From positions 17,897-81,896 of the forward strand of contig CAZFYG010000005.1 of NCBI GenBank assembly GCA_964523375.1: a DNA stretch of 64,000 nt, given 5' to 3'. Each line of letters starts with the position of its first letter. Positions within the stretch are counted from its first letter, which is position 1. Position numbers and translations under genes: made by a program. The DNA comes from CAJQGY01 sp964523375. Lineage in GTDB: Bacteria > Pseudomonadota > Gammaproteobacteria > Magnimaribacterales > D2472. A model generated the notes under the pieces. The model had not been told where the DNA came from and did no database searches. It worked only from the letters and a program-made list of their open reading frames with translations. This document shows, one piece after another, positions 1 through 8,666 of this stretch.

Positions 1-115
1 CTAGGAATCGCTCATCAATTTTTTTACTTGTCGGGTGTGAAAAAAATTTATACTCTTTTCCGTCATTAACAATAATGTCAGTATTTGATATTCCAAAATC
101 TATTGCTAGAAGCAT
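1..115 (-). CDS. N-terminal fragment of a possible ASKHA-fold (fumble-like) kinase
   Basis: Only the first 38 codons are present; the gene continues beyond the left edge of the window. The visible N-terminus starts MLLAIDFGISNTDIIV, which has the look of the first phosphate-binding strand-turn of the ASKHA superfamily (acetate kinase, hsp70, hexokinase, type II pantothenate kinase), with Asp-Phe-Gly followed by a small/polar turn. Its ATG overlaps the TAA of the M1 peptidase gene by one base (TAATG), so it is probably translationally coupled as the last gene of the minus-strand run. Which kinase it is cannot be decided from 38 residues; a type II (fumble) pantothenate kinase or a hydantoinase/MutL-like ATPase would both fit. 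Confidence 0.5.
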   Translation of the reverse strand, partial: MLLAIDFGISNTDIIVNDGKEYKFFSHPTSKKIDERFL

Positions 116-2496
116 TATCTATGAGAAGTTATTTGCTTATTTCTCTCCATTAAATCCTTCATTAAGTTTTTTGGATTAGATCGATATGGTTTTGGTTTAA
201 GTCTTGAAGGTACCATTCTCTGAGGGTAATAATTGTTTTCTATATTTGTATCCGCTAGCTCCCAGTATGGATCAAGAACCACTGAGCTTATTGGTTTGAG
301 TGATCTTTTGAGCCATCTTGCATTTTTAGGGTTTTTTCTCCAAATTTCAGCAGGTATTTTTAGCTCTTCATTTGAACCATCTGCATAATTAATCTTTAAA
401 GGCAGGGGCATAACCAACCCACCAATATTTTCAAATTCTAAAATATAATAAAGTTCATTCTTTGCAATAGCTTCTGTGAGAGCTTTTTTCATCCACTCAG
501 GGTCACTATTGTTTCTGTCATATAAATCATCAAGAATATCTTCATAGTCTCCCATTTCTCTCTCAGATGGGGTGAATTTATCGTATTGATCATAGATGTC
601 TAATAGCTCAGGCCTAACAGTAACTCTTTCAATAATACCTTCATCAATATTTCTAATATCAGATATCATTTTTGGTTCATTTTTAAAGTCCTGCCTATCT
701 TTCTTAAGATTTTCTTCTGGATTTAGAGTATCCAATGTTGCTTCATAAATATTATTTATAGAGATATCTACGTGGTCCGTAGAAAAAAACCAACCATTCC
801 AAAACCAATCCAAGTCTACACCTGACGCTTCTTCCATTGTTCTAAAAAAGTCATATGGAGTAGGGCGCTTAAATCTCCATCTTAAGCAATATTCTTTAAA
901 AGCCTGATCAAATAACTCTCTTCCTAGAATAGTTTCCCGAAGAATTACTAAAGCAGTAGCAGGTTTTGCATATGCATTGTTTCCAAATTGAAGAAGTGAT
1001 TCTGAATTAGTCATAATTGGAACTTGATTCTCACTCTTCATATAGTCAACGATCCACCTAGCCTCACCCCGTCTTGAATTATATTCAACATCCCATTCTT
1101 GCTCTGCAATATATTGCATGAAAGTATTAAGACCCTCGTCCATCCATGTCCACTGTCGCTCATCTGAGTTAATGATCATTGGAAAATAGTTATGCCCAAC
1201 CTCGTGAATTACAACCCCAATAAGAAATTGTTTTTCACTTCTTGAATAAGTCCTTGTTCCATCATCCTCAAGATCAGTCCTTGGTCCATTGAAAGTAATC
1301 ATGGGGTATTCCATTCCCCCAACAGGGCCATTAACGCTTTGAGATGTTGGGTATGGGTATTCAAAAGAGAATTTAGAATAAACCTCCATCGTATGCATTA
1401 CTGCTTCCGTAGAATATTTTGACCATAATGGCTCACCTTCAAATGGATAAAATGACATCGCCATAACTAACGGATTCTTTTCAGACTCTTGTTTGTAACC
1501 AGCCGCATCCCATATAAATTTTCTTGATGATGCCCATGCAAAATCTCTTACATTTTCTGCCTTGAATACCCATGTTTTTTTACTCAAGGACCTTTCTTTT
1601 TCATTTTCAAAAGCTTCTTCAGGGGTGACAATAAATATTGGCTTTTCTGAATTCTCAGCTTCTCTTAACCTTTTAATTTGTGATTTAGTAAGAACATCTT
1701 TCTCATTTTGCAATACACCTGTAGAAGAGACAATATGGTCTGATGGTGTCGTTATAGAAACCTCAAAATCTCCAAACTCAAGAGTAAACTCACCATTGCC
1801 TATAAATTCTTTGTTATGCCAGCCCTCATAATCAGAAAATGCAGCAACTCTTGGGTACCACTGAGCTACAAGAAAAATATCATTACCGTCTTCAAATGTC
1901 TCATAACCATTTCTAGCTCTTACAGCATTCTCTTCAACAAGTTTATATTCCCAATTTACAGATAATTCGATTGATTTATTTTCCTCCAAAGGAGTATCAA
2001 GATTAACTCTTACCAATGTTCCAACTAAATTTACTTTTGCTTTTTTACCTGCAATTGATATTGATAAATTTTTGTACCCGCCATCAAACTTATCCATAAA
2101 ATTATTTCTTCTAAGCTCGCTGAAAGAAATTCTGCTCGTGCTTGATTGAGTTATAGTTTGATTCTTTACAGAATCAGATTTAAAAATATTTTGATCAAGC
2201 TGAAGCCAAATATATTTTAAATCAAGCGGCGAATTATTATGATAGGTAATAATTTCAGAGCCCTTAATCGATCTTTCATCTTCGTCTAAAGAAACTGAAA
2301 TCTTATAATCTGCTTTTTGCTGCCAGTACTCTTTTCCAGGCTCTCCAGTTGCAGGTCTATATTGATTTGGGTCTGGATATCTTTCTTCCAATTGACGAAA
2401 CTTATCGTCAAAGGCAATTTTTGATTGATGTGTTGTATGAGCATAAAGCAGGTTAGTTGAAACTAGCAGTAGCAGTAATATATTATTTGTTTTCAT
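115..2496 (-). CDS. Secreted M1-family zinc metallopeptidase
   Basis: 793-residue protein with an N-terminal signal peptide (MKTNN followed by a leucine-rich core, cleavage probably after Ala-19 or so), so it acts in the periplasm or at the cell surface. The gluzincin signature is complete: the exopeptidase motif GGMEYPM lies near residues 393-399 and the zinc site is HEVGH (about 431-435), with the third ligand Glu in WMDEGLN 19 residues later. The N-terminal 300 residues are the usual beta-rich M1 saddle domain. The acidic, lysine-rich region around 580-690 is not part of the core fold and is typical of the large M1 peptidases of marine bacteria. The product likely cleaves N-terminal residues from peptides for nutrition. 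Its start overlaps the 60-residue membrane gene by 14 bases and its stop overlaps the next start by one base, so it is inside an operon. The exact substrate is unknown. Confidence 0.93.
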   Translation of the reverse strand: MKTNNILLLLLVSTNLLYAHTTHQSKIAFDDKFRQLEERYPDPNQYRPATGEPGKEYWQQKADYKISVSLDEDERSIKGSEIITYHNNSPLDLKYIWLQLDQNIFKSDSVKNQTITQSSTSRISFSELRRNNFMDKFDGGYKNLSISIAGKKAKVNLVGTLVRVNLDTPLEENKSIELSVNWEYKLVEENAVRARNGYETFEDGNDIFLVAQWYPRVAAFSDYEGWHNKEFIGNGEFTLEFGDFEVSITTPSDHIVSSTGVLQNEKDVLTKSQIKRLREAENSEKPIFIVTPEEAFENEKERSLSKKTWVFKAENVRDFAWASSRKFIWDAAGYKQESEKNPLVMAMSFYPFEGEPLWSKYSTEAVMHTMEVYSKFSFEYPYPTSQSVNGPVGGMEYPMITFNGPRTDLEDDGTRTYSRSEKQFLIGVVIHEVGHNYFPMIINSDERQWTWMDEGLNTFMQYIAEQEWDVEYNSRRGEARWIVDYMKSENQVPIMTNSESLLQFGNNAYAKPATALVILRETILGRELFDQAFKEYCLRWRFKRPTPYDFFRTMEEASGVDLDWFWNGWFFSTDHVDISINNIYEATLDTLNPEENLKKDRQDFKNEPKMISDIRNIDEGIIERVTVRPELLDIYDQYDKFTPSEREMGDYEDILDDLYDRNNSDPEWMKKALTEAIAKNELYYILEFENIGGLVMPLPLKINYADGSNEELKIPAEIWRKNPKNARWLKRSLKPISSVVLDPYWELADTNIENNYYPQRMVPSRLKPKPYRSNPKNLMKDLMERNKQITSHR

Positions 2497-2665
2497 CTAA
2501 ATCTCGAATTATCTTGATGTCATTTTCTGGTTTTCTATCACCAAACCTGTTGATTTTATCTGGCCTATCTAGTTGTTTTTTTGAAGCCTTAAATTTAGAA
2601 AGATTTATAAAAATAAATAGAGAAAGGATAAACATTCCACCAAATATAATAGTGTTCCAGGACAT
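2483..2665 (-). CDS. Small single-span membrane protein
   Basis: Sixty-residue ORF that I do not recognise. It has one hydrophobic segment (residues about 5-22, IIFGGMFILSLFIFINL) followed by a highly charged tail rich in Lys, Asp and Arg, so it would be anchored in the inner membrane with the tail probably cytoplasmic. Support for it being real is positional: its ATG directly follows the TAA of the Bax-inhibitor gene and its end overlaps the start of the M1 peptidase gene by 14 bases, exactly the packing seen between confirmed genes here. It fills what would otherwise be a 170-base gap in a tightly packed operon. Confidence 0.6.
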   Translation of the reverse strand: MSWNTIIFGGMFILSLFIFINLSKFKASKKQLDRPDKINRFGDRKPENDIKIIRDLDENK

Positions 2666-3412
2666 TTATCTTCTACTATTAAGTTTCATGAGAAGGCGAA
2701 GAATCTCTATGTATAGCCATATAAGAGTAACCATTAAAGAGAATGCACCATACCATTCCATATATTTTGGCATACCTTTATCTGCACCTTCTTCAATAAA
2801 ATCAAAATCTAAGACAAGATTAAGCGCAGCTATACCAACAACAAAAACAGAAAAACCTATACCCATAAGGCCATTAGAATGAATGAACCCTATGCTATTT
2901 CCAAAAAAGCTCATTATGAAACTAATTAAATACAGCAATGCTATCCCAGCAGTTGCTGAGAAAATCATTAATCTAAAGTTTTCTGTAGGTTTTATAATTC
3001 CACTTTTGTAACAAAATAAAAGAGAAGCAAGTATTCCAAAAGTTAAGCCTAGCGCTTGAATAGCAATGCCAGGATACATGGTCTCTGCAAACATTGTTAT
3101 TCCACCCAACATAATACCTTGGCTTAAAGAGTATAATGGTGCAGTTGACCCAGCCTTTGAAGGGCTTCTAAAAATTGTAACCATTCCTAGGATAAAACCA
3201 ATAATTCCAGCTGGCAAAGACAATACAGGCATATTCCAGCCAACTCCAGCCCCTAGAAAACAAAGTACAAGTAGGATAGATGTCTTATTGACTGCTCCAT
3301 CAAGGGTCATTCTTTCACTTGAAGCAAGTGTAGAATCATTCGATGTGAAGTTTCTAGTAAATGCTGGGTTACCAGATCTACCAAATGTATTAAGTGCTGA
3401 ATGTTTGGACAT
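2666..3412 (-). CDS. Bax inhibitor-1/YccA-like integral membrane protein
   Basis: About 248 residues with roughly seven hydrophobic segments after a soluble N-terminus that contains the phrase NPAFTRNF, typical of the bacterial Bax-inhibitor subgroup with an N-terminal NP-F motif. The C-terminal part carries the acidic cluster FDFIEEGADKG and ends in a last membrane span followed by a short basic tail, as in the family, whose members are proposed calcium/proton leak channels. The start chosen is the ATG at 3412 because an AGGAG Shine-Dalgarno sequence lies eight bases upstream; the reading frame is open to 3463, but the extra residues are unlike the family. It is the first gene of a unit continuing into the small membrane protein and the M1 peptidase. 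Confidence 0.85.
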   Translation of the reverse strand: MSKHSALNTFGRSGNPAFTRNFTSNDSTLASSERMTLDGAVNKTSILLVLCFLGAGVGWNMPVLSLPAGIIGFILGMVTIFRSPSKAGSTAPLYSLSQGIMLGGITMFAETMYPGIAIQALGLTFGILASLLFCYKSGIIKPTENFRLMIFSATAGIALLYLISFIMSFFGNSIGFIHSNGLMGIGFSVFVVGIAALNLVLDFDFIEEGADKGMPKYMEWYGAFSLMVTLIWLYIEILRLLMKLNSRR

Positions 3413-3482
3413 TAATATTCTCCTAATTATATGAATATGTATATAGTAATTATCTAGTAACAAATAAACAAATTAAAAGGCT

Positions 3483-4526
3483 TTACATGCTTTTAATCCA
3501 TTTATTTATAAGAGCTACACCTTCGTCATGATTAAGAAATCTACCAGACTCAGGCATCATTATACCCGGATCTCGTGACTGCATTCTAAAAGGCATAATT
3601 GATTCTTCGGGCGCGCCTGGTTTAATTGAATATTTAAAATTATTGCTTGCTCTACCTGCTGCAACTGGCTTTTTATAAACCCCTATATGCTCACTTCTAT
3701 CTTCAGCAAAGTTAAGATAAAGACCTGTAGTATCTGCAGAGCCTCCAGGTATATGACAATGACCACAATTGATGTCCAAATATGCTCTAGCCCTTGAATC
3801 AAGATCAATAGATGTATTAGACCAATCAGGCATGGTGCTATAGTCTATTTGAGAATCTATCCAACCTTCATTTGCCCATCTATTAAGCTGATTCATGCTT
3901 ATATCTTGATAATCATAATCATGATTGAGATTTCTAGCCTTAGGGCCTATAGGCTTAATTTCTTTTCCAGATTGATGACATTCTTTACATTGATTGATGT
4001 TGGGCACTCTGTAGCGGACTTCTCTTATATCTCCTTTGTCATTTACAAATGAAGTATTTATAGTCTTTCCTGCGATATTTAAGAATGCATCGCTTTGCTC
4101 TTCATTCCATACATAGCTAATATTTCTCCAAGCATTACCTTTTTTAATTAACAAACGAGTTTCAAGTAGCTGCTCTTCTAATTCTGATTCACTAGAATTG
4201 TTTAGGTATGCAAATGTTTTAATCAGGGCAGATCCATCTGGAAAATTAAAAACATGGTTCTCTTTATACTCAGCCTTTCCACCTGCAGGAATGTAAATAA
4301 ATCTTAATTTATCTGTGTAATCTGTAAATAACGGGTTTACAAGATCATATGGCAAAACACCATCTTGCGGTGTCTGCAACTTCATATTTGAGAAAAAACC
4401 AAAATCAGAAAGTTTCTTTGGCATTTTGCTAGCTAAAACCACAGAATCATTTACTGTTGCATAGACTAGACCTGGAATAGTTAAAAAGTATAGAAAGAGA
4501 AAAAATAAGCTTTTATTATTCTTCAC
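3483..4526 (-). CDS. Exported diheme c-type protein (TIGR03806/HNE_0200 type)
   Basis: 347 residues with a signal peptide (MKNNK plus hydrophobic core ending near VYA). Two CxxCH heme-attachment motifs are present: CKECH near residues 180-184 and CGHCH near 254-258. The C-terminus contains Met-rich turns (IMPFRMQS, IMMPESG) that could supply axial ligands. The layout (a non-heme N-terminal half starting with KLSDFGFF and LPYDLVNPLF, followed by a heme-bearing C-terminal half) matches the conserved family known as TIGR03806, which regularly occurs beside TIGR03805 parallel beta-helix proteins. That is what is seen here: the gene overlaps the preceding beta-helix gene by 11 bases. The function of the pair has not been established; periplasmic electron transfer or oxidation of an unknown substrate is an inference from the heme motifs. 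Confidence 0.85.
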   Translation of the reverse strand: MKNNKSLFFLFLYFLTIPGLVYATVNDSVVLASKMPKKLSDFGFFSNMKLQTPQDGVLPYDLVNPLFTDYTDKLRFIYIPAGGKAEYKENHVFNFPDGSALIKTFAYLNNSSESELEEQLLETRLLIKKGNAWRNISYVWNEEQSDAFLNIAGKTINTSFVNDKGDIREVRYRVPNINQCKECHQSGKEIKPIGPKARNLNHDYDYQDISMNQLNRWANEGWIDSQIDYSTMPDWSNTSIDLDSRARAYLDINCGHCHIPGGSADTTGLYLNFAEDRSEHIGVYKKPVAAGRASNNFKYSIKPGAPEESIMPFRMQSRDPGIMMPESGRFLNHDEGVALINKWIKSM

Positions 4527-5745
4527 TTAGAACAACTCTTTCAAGAGGCGAAATTCCCCCAACGTACCAGTCATAATCCCTAACAACAGGATCAAATAAT
4601 GGAAGCATATACTTTAGTGGGCTTATGGTAAGAAACGTTGCATCTCCGTTATCGCCTAAAATTATTGTTTCTTTTTTAGTTTTTGAAGAAAATATCTTAG
4701 ATACCGGAACAACTCCATCCCAGAAGATGTCTGGCATATTCCCATCAGATAATTCATATAAAATTTTAGCAAGCTCTCCAGTTTCAAGATCAGGATTATG
4801 CCCAGATTTAGAAAATTTATTACCATGGATTTGTATTCTAGAAGGATGTGGATTGTATTGCTCGTCATCTGTCTCATAGGAGTAGGTAACCACTGCAATA
4901 TTTATAGTTTCGTTGCCACCAATATTATTGTTAAAAATTTCAACATCAGAGTTTGCTTGAACAAGAACGCCTGTACCTCTGGGAACTTCTCCAACAATAT
5001 TTCCCTCTGGAGCAAAGTTATCAGTATTGTTGTTCACAATATCATTATCATAAACTCTTACATGATGACCACCTTGCTGGGGAAGGCTGGGCAAATCAAA
5101 GACAAGAATTCCACCAGTATTATTAGTAGCAGTATTGTTATACACATCGGCATAGTAAGAGTTTTCAATTTCAATACCAGCTACATTAAATTCAGCAGTA
5201 CTATTTTTGACTACAATGTTTTGAGATTGACCCACATATATCCCTGCATCAGATGCTCCAATTGCAACACAACCATCAATAAGAACGTTTGTAGACTCAA
5301 CTGGGTATAGGCCATATGCACCATTTTTTGAATTGGGGCCACCAGTCCATTCAGTCTTAACTTTAATAAATTTAATGTTATCAACACCCTTTGCTTTAAT
5401 AGCATCACCTTTGGCATTTTGAATTGTGAATTCTTTTAAAGTGACATTATCTGAAGTAACAAGAAGGCCTTGAGCACCACTTTGTTGGTTTGCAAATGAG
5501 ATTATTGTGCCATTCATACTAGAGCCAACCAAAGTAATACCGTCAACGTCTATGGATAGTGAATCTTCTAATTCGTAGTATCCATCTGAAAGCTTAATTA
5601 TGTCTCCAGAGGATGCGAGTATTAAGGCTTCTTGAATTTCCGAGTAAGGGTCGGTGCTTGGTGATACCTCAATTAGATCAGCAGATAATAAAGTGCTATG
5701 AATCAGTAAGAGGCAAAAACTAGCTTGCTTCAGGTATTTCATCAA
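4516..5745 (-). CDS. Periplasmic parallel beta-helix repeat protein (TIGR03805 type)
   Basis: 409 residues beginning with a signal peptide (MMKYLKQ, hydrophobic core, cleavage near LSA). From about residue 50 to 320 the sequence is a run of short beta-strand turns of the right-handed parallel beta-helix type, with repeats such as DNVTLKEFTIQNAKGDAIKAKG, spaced Asn ladders (NNTATNNTGGI, YDNDIVNNN) and a PbH1 pattern. The N-terminal part (DPYSEIQEALILASSGDIIKL) is the usual cap of such proteins. The family occurs together with the CxxCH protein encoded next, as here. Fold homologues are polysaccharide lyases and epimerases, but no catalytic triad can be assigned. It overlaps the upstream ferritin-like gene by 26 bases, so the three genes are probably made from one mRNA. 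Confidence 0.85.
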   Translation of the reverse strand: MMKYLKQASFCLLLIHSTLLSADLIEVSPSTDPYSEIQEALILASSGDIIKLSDGYYELEDSLSIDVDGITLVGSSMNGTIISFANQQSGAQGLLVTSDNVTLKEFTIQNAKGDAIKAKGVDNIKFIKVKTEWTGGPNSKNGAYGLYPVESTNVLIDGCVAIGASDAGIYVGQSQNIVVKNSTAEFNVAGIEIENSYYADVYNNTATNNTGGILVFDLPSLPQQGGHHVRVYDNDIVNNNTDNFAPEGNIVGEVPRGTGVLVQANSDVEIFNNNIGGNETINIAVVTYSYETDDEQYNPHPSRIQIHGNKFSKSGHNPDLETGELAKILYELSDGNMPDIFWDGVVPVSKIFSSKTKKETIILGDNGDATFLTISPLKYMLPLFDPVVRDYDWYVGGISPLERVVLSEE

Positions 5746-6826
5746 ACTTTTCGAGAGGTTTATTTAGTTCAGCCCAGTCACACTCAAAGTCATCTGGGGC
5801 ATTCTCATACTCTAACAAGCCCAACGCTTCAAATTTTGGTCTAATTTCATCAGTTAAAAGACCTATTCTAGAAAGATTAGGTATGACTCTTGAGAATAGA
5901 AAGTTCCTGAACATCTCAAAAGATGAGGTTTGCATCTGAAAATCTCTAGCTTCTTCTGCTGTCATTTTAAGATATTTTTGCTCAGCTTTTGTATTGATCA
6001 GCCTTTCTCGTGAAATAACACATGCTTCGTATGCAAACTCAGCTCTATCTTGAATTTCTTCTGGACTTAAGGTTTTTACAAAGTCTTCAAGATAATTGAT
6101 ACCAAAAGTTACATGTCTGGCCTCATCCCTTATTACATAATGCAAAAGCTGCTTCAAAAGAGGGTCTTTTGTAATACTTTTTAACATCTGGAAAGCTGCA
6201 AGAGCTAATCCCTCAATAATAATTTGCATGCCTATAAATTTAAGATCCCATCTCTCATCTGTTAAGATTTTGTCTAATAAAAGCTTTAATGATGGGTTGA
6301 TTGGGTAATGTATTCCAATCTTATCTTGTAAATACTTATTGAAAACTTCTACATGTCTTGCCTCATCAAAGGTTTGTGATGCTGCATACAGTTTTGCATT
6401 ATAAGTTGGAGCACAACTAGCAAGTTGAGAAGCAACAAGAAGAGCGCCTTGCTCACCATGAAGGAACTGACTCAAAAGCTCCGCAGTAGTATGCCTATCA
6501 AAATTAATTTTATCTTCGTCTGATAGGGCCTCATAGGCTGCTAAAGTTTCATGTGGTAACTGCTCATCAGGGTCAACAAGCTTTTCATCAGCAGGGTGGT
6601 TATAATCCCATTGTAAATCTATGGAACCGTTCCAATTTAATTCCTTACCAAGCTCATATAGTTTTTTTATTCTATTATCAGCAACTGTGTAGTCCCAATT
6701 ATATGCGCCTGTTAGCGGCGTGTTAAATATTTCCACCACATCTTCTACATGCGAAGGCTTTATATCTAGCTCATCATCAAAGTATAGTAAATCTTTAGGG
6801 GGACCATCTTGCTTATTAATTTTCAT
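5720..6826 (-). CDS. Diiron ferritin-like (oxygenase-type) protein
   Basis: 368 residues with a complete carboxylate-bridged diiron site. Two helical pairs each give Glu then ExxH: Glu near residue 125 with DEARH at about 154-158, and Glu near 205 with DEARH at about 234-238. This is the ferritin-like superfamily arrangement used by ribonucleotide reductase R2-like oxidases, AurF-type N-oxygenases and related enzymes; the substrate cannot be read from sequence. There is no signal peptide, so it is cytoplasmic. The start has a GAGGT ribosome site five bases upstream. It leads an overlapping unit with the beta-helix and diheme genes and is preceded by a near-perfect 19-bp palindrome, so it is probably repressor controlled. 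A fatty-acid or aromatic substrate is possible but is only inference. Confidence 0.8.
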   Translation of the reverse strand: MKINKQDGPPKDLLYFDDELDIKPSHVEDVVEIFNTPLTGAYNWDYTVADNRIKKLYELGKELNWNGSIDLQWDYNHPADEKLVDPDEQLPHETLAAYEALSDEDKINFDRHTTAELLSQFLHGEQGALLVASQLASCAPTYNAKLYAASQTFDEARHVEVFNKYLQDKIGIHYPINPSLKLLLDKILTDERWDLKFIGMQIIIEGLALAAFQMLKSITKDPLLKQLLHYVIRDEARHVTFGINYLEDFVKTLSPEEIQDRAEFAYEACVISRERLINTKAEQKYLKMTAEEARDFQMQTSSFEMFRNFLFSRVIPNLSRIGLLTDEIRPKFEALGLLEYENAPDDFECDWAELNKPLEKFDEIPEAS

Positions 6827-6850
6827 GTAACCTCAACTATTAGTAATTCA

Positions 6851-6869
6851 ATGTTTACAGTGTAAACAT
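6851..6869. promoter_or_regulatory. Palindromic operator candidate upstream of the diiron gene
   Basis: The sequence ATGTTTACAGTGTAAACAT is an inverted repeat with 9-base arms around a single central base. It lies 25 bases upstream of the minus-strand start at 6826, where it would overlap a promoter -35 region (TTTACA, then 17 bases, then CTAATA on the minus strand). Short palindromes of this size and symmetry are typical of TetR- or GntR-family dimer sites. The regulator is not identifiable; the only TetR-type gene in the window is slmA, whose known DNA sites differ. Confidence 0.6.
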
Positions 6870-6887
6870 ACATCCATTCTATAGTAG

Positions 6888-8657
6888 TTAGCTTGTTTTG
6901 AAAAGTTTTGTTAATTTCTCAAGCAATACCTCTCCAAGTTCTTCGGCTCTATGAATAGTGATAGCGTCTTTATAGTATTTATTGACATCATGACCGATGC
7001 CGATAGCTTGAAGCTCTATATTTTTTGAAGACTCAATATACTCAATACTATCTTTCAAATGACCGTCTAGGTAGTTTTCTGAATTAGCTGAAAGGGTACT
7101 ATCATCTACTGGAGCACCATCAGATATAACAATAATAATTTTTCTTTGCTCTTGCCGTTTCATTAGCCTGCTATAAGACCATAGCAAGGCTTCCCCATCT
7201 ATATTTTCTTTAAGCAAACCTTCTCTTAACATTGCGCCAAAATATTTTCTTGCTCTTCGCCAACTATTATCTGCACTTTTATAAACAATATGCCTCAAGT
7301 CATTCAATCGGCCAGGGTTTGCAGGCTGACCTTTATCTACCCATTCTTGTTTAGAACTTCCGCCTTTCCAATTTTTGGTAGTAAACCCCAAAACTTCTGT
7401 TTTAACAGCACATCTTTCAAAAGTACTGCTGATAATATCTCCGCATATAGCCGCAAGACTTATAGATCTTCCTCTCATTGAGCCGGAATTATCTATCAAT
7501 AATGTTATTACCGTGTCTTTAAATTTATTTTCAGATTCTTGCTTATAACTAAGAGGGTAGCCTGGCTCTGCTACAACTCTATGAAGCCTAGATGTATCTA
7601 ATGTTCCCTCTTCAAGATCAAAATTCCAGCTTGTGTTTTGTTGAGACAGTAACAGCCTCTGCAATCTGTTGGCTAACTTTCCTATTGTTGTTAAATGGGG
7701 TTTTATTAAATTGTCGAGTTGAGATCTCAGTCTTATTGCCTCTTCTGGTGATATTAGATCTCGCGCCTCGATTACTTCATCAAATTTATTTGTAAAAACT
7801 TTATAATTTTTTTCACTAGCACCAATGAGATCAATGTTATTGATATTGCTTAATTCAATTTCTTCATCAATCGAGCTTTCGCTTGAAGAAATTGTGACTT
7901 CTTGTTGCAACTCATCAATATCCATTTCTACTTCAAGAATTTCTTCTGAATTAATATCATCACCACTGTCATCACTTCTATTTTCTGCGTCATCTTCATG
8001 CGTGGTTTCATTCGACTGACTTACGTCATCAGCCATCTCTTCAGAATCTTCACTTACACTTTCAACCTTGATAAGGTCGAGTGACTCTAAAAGTTTAATT
8101 GCTAATGAGGTAAAGCTATCTTGATTATCAAGAGATTTTAATAAGCCTTGTTTGTATTCATCAAGCCTATCTTTTGCATATTCTTTCTCTAGCTCGCTAA
8201 TAAGTTTTTTTGATTTTTGGTTTAAAGGGTGATTGCTTGCTTGCTTAAGCCATAAGTTGAACACCATTGGAGGGTTTTCATGAATATCATAAAGCTCACC
8301 TGCAATGACATTGTAATACTCAGTAATATTTTTTTTTGAGCCATAAAATTGAGCACTTCCTAAAATCTCAACTCTAGATATTTCTAATTCACTTATTATG
8401 TCTTTTGCAAATGAATTGATATTGGGTTTTATAAGCTCCTTATGGAAAGTATGCCAGAAGGCTTGAAAATCTGATTCAGCCCTCCATGCATTAAGTTTTT
8501 TTGAAGATCTTGGGACGGGAGATATTTTTGCTTCATTAAATTGTGGAGGCCTTGAAGGAGAGCCAATTTTTGTTTCGATTTCTTTGTTATTTGATATGGC
8601 TTTCAAAGAAGAAATCCCAGCTTCATGAAGCATTTCCCTTCTTTTTTTCCAATTCAT
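6888..8657 (-). CDS. cobT: CobT-type VWA protein (cobaltochelatase-like subunit)
   Basis: 589 residues. The N-terminal half contains the CobT helical region, then a long acidic stretch rich in Glu, Asp and Ser (about 198-270), and a C-terminal von Willebrand A domain whose metal-ion site reads DNSGS near 389-393, with the conserved continuation SMRGRSISLAAICGDI. In aerobic cobalamin synthesis CobT works with the AAA+ ATPase CobS and the large CobN subunit to insert cobalt. It lies immediately downstream of cobS with a 9-base gap, so they form a pair. No cobN or any other corrin gene is in this window, so the pair may serve as a general MoxR/VWA-type chaperone for another metal enzyme. Family assignment is firm; the metabolic role is not. 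Confidence 0.9.
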   Translation of the reverse strand: MNWKKRREMLHEAGISSLKAISNNKEIETKIGSPSRPPQFNEAKISPVPRSSKKLNAWRAESDFQAFWHTFHKELIKPNINSFAKDIISELEISRVEILGSAQFYGSKKNITEYYNVIAGELYDIHENPPMVFNLWLKQASNHPLNQKSKKLISELEKEYAKDRLDEYKQGLLKSLDNQDSFTSLAIKLLESLDLIKVESVSEDSEEMADDVSQSNETTHEDDAENRSDDSGDDINSEEILEVEMDIDELQQEVTISSSESSIDEEIELSNINNIDLIGASEKNYKVFTNKFDEVIEARDLISPEEAIRLRSQLDNLIKPHLTTIGKLANRLQRLLLSQQNTSWNFDLEEGTLDTSRLHRVVAEPGYPLSYKQESENKFKDTVITLLIDNSGSMRGRSISLAAICGDIISSTFERCAVKTEVLGFTTKNWKGGSSKQEWVDKGQPANPGRLNDLRHIVYKSADNSWRRARKYFGAMLREGLLKENIDGEALLWSYSRLMKRQEQRKIIIVISDGAPVDDSTLSANSENYLDGHLKDSIEYIESSKNIELQAIGIGHDVNKYYKDAITIHRAEELGEVLLEKLTKLFKTS

Positions 8658-8666
8658 AATAAGTCT

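Noticed and set aside
4798..5310. 170-residue plus-strand open frame inside the beta-helix gene
   Set aside because: It is antisense to a well-supported repeat protein and its translation has no recognisable domain; asparagine and isoleucine-rich antisense frames of this length are expected from beta-helix codon patterns.
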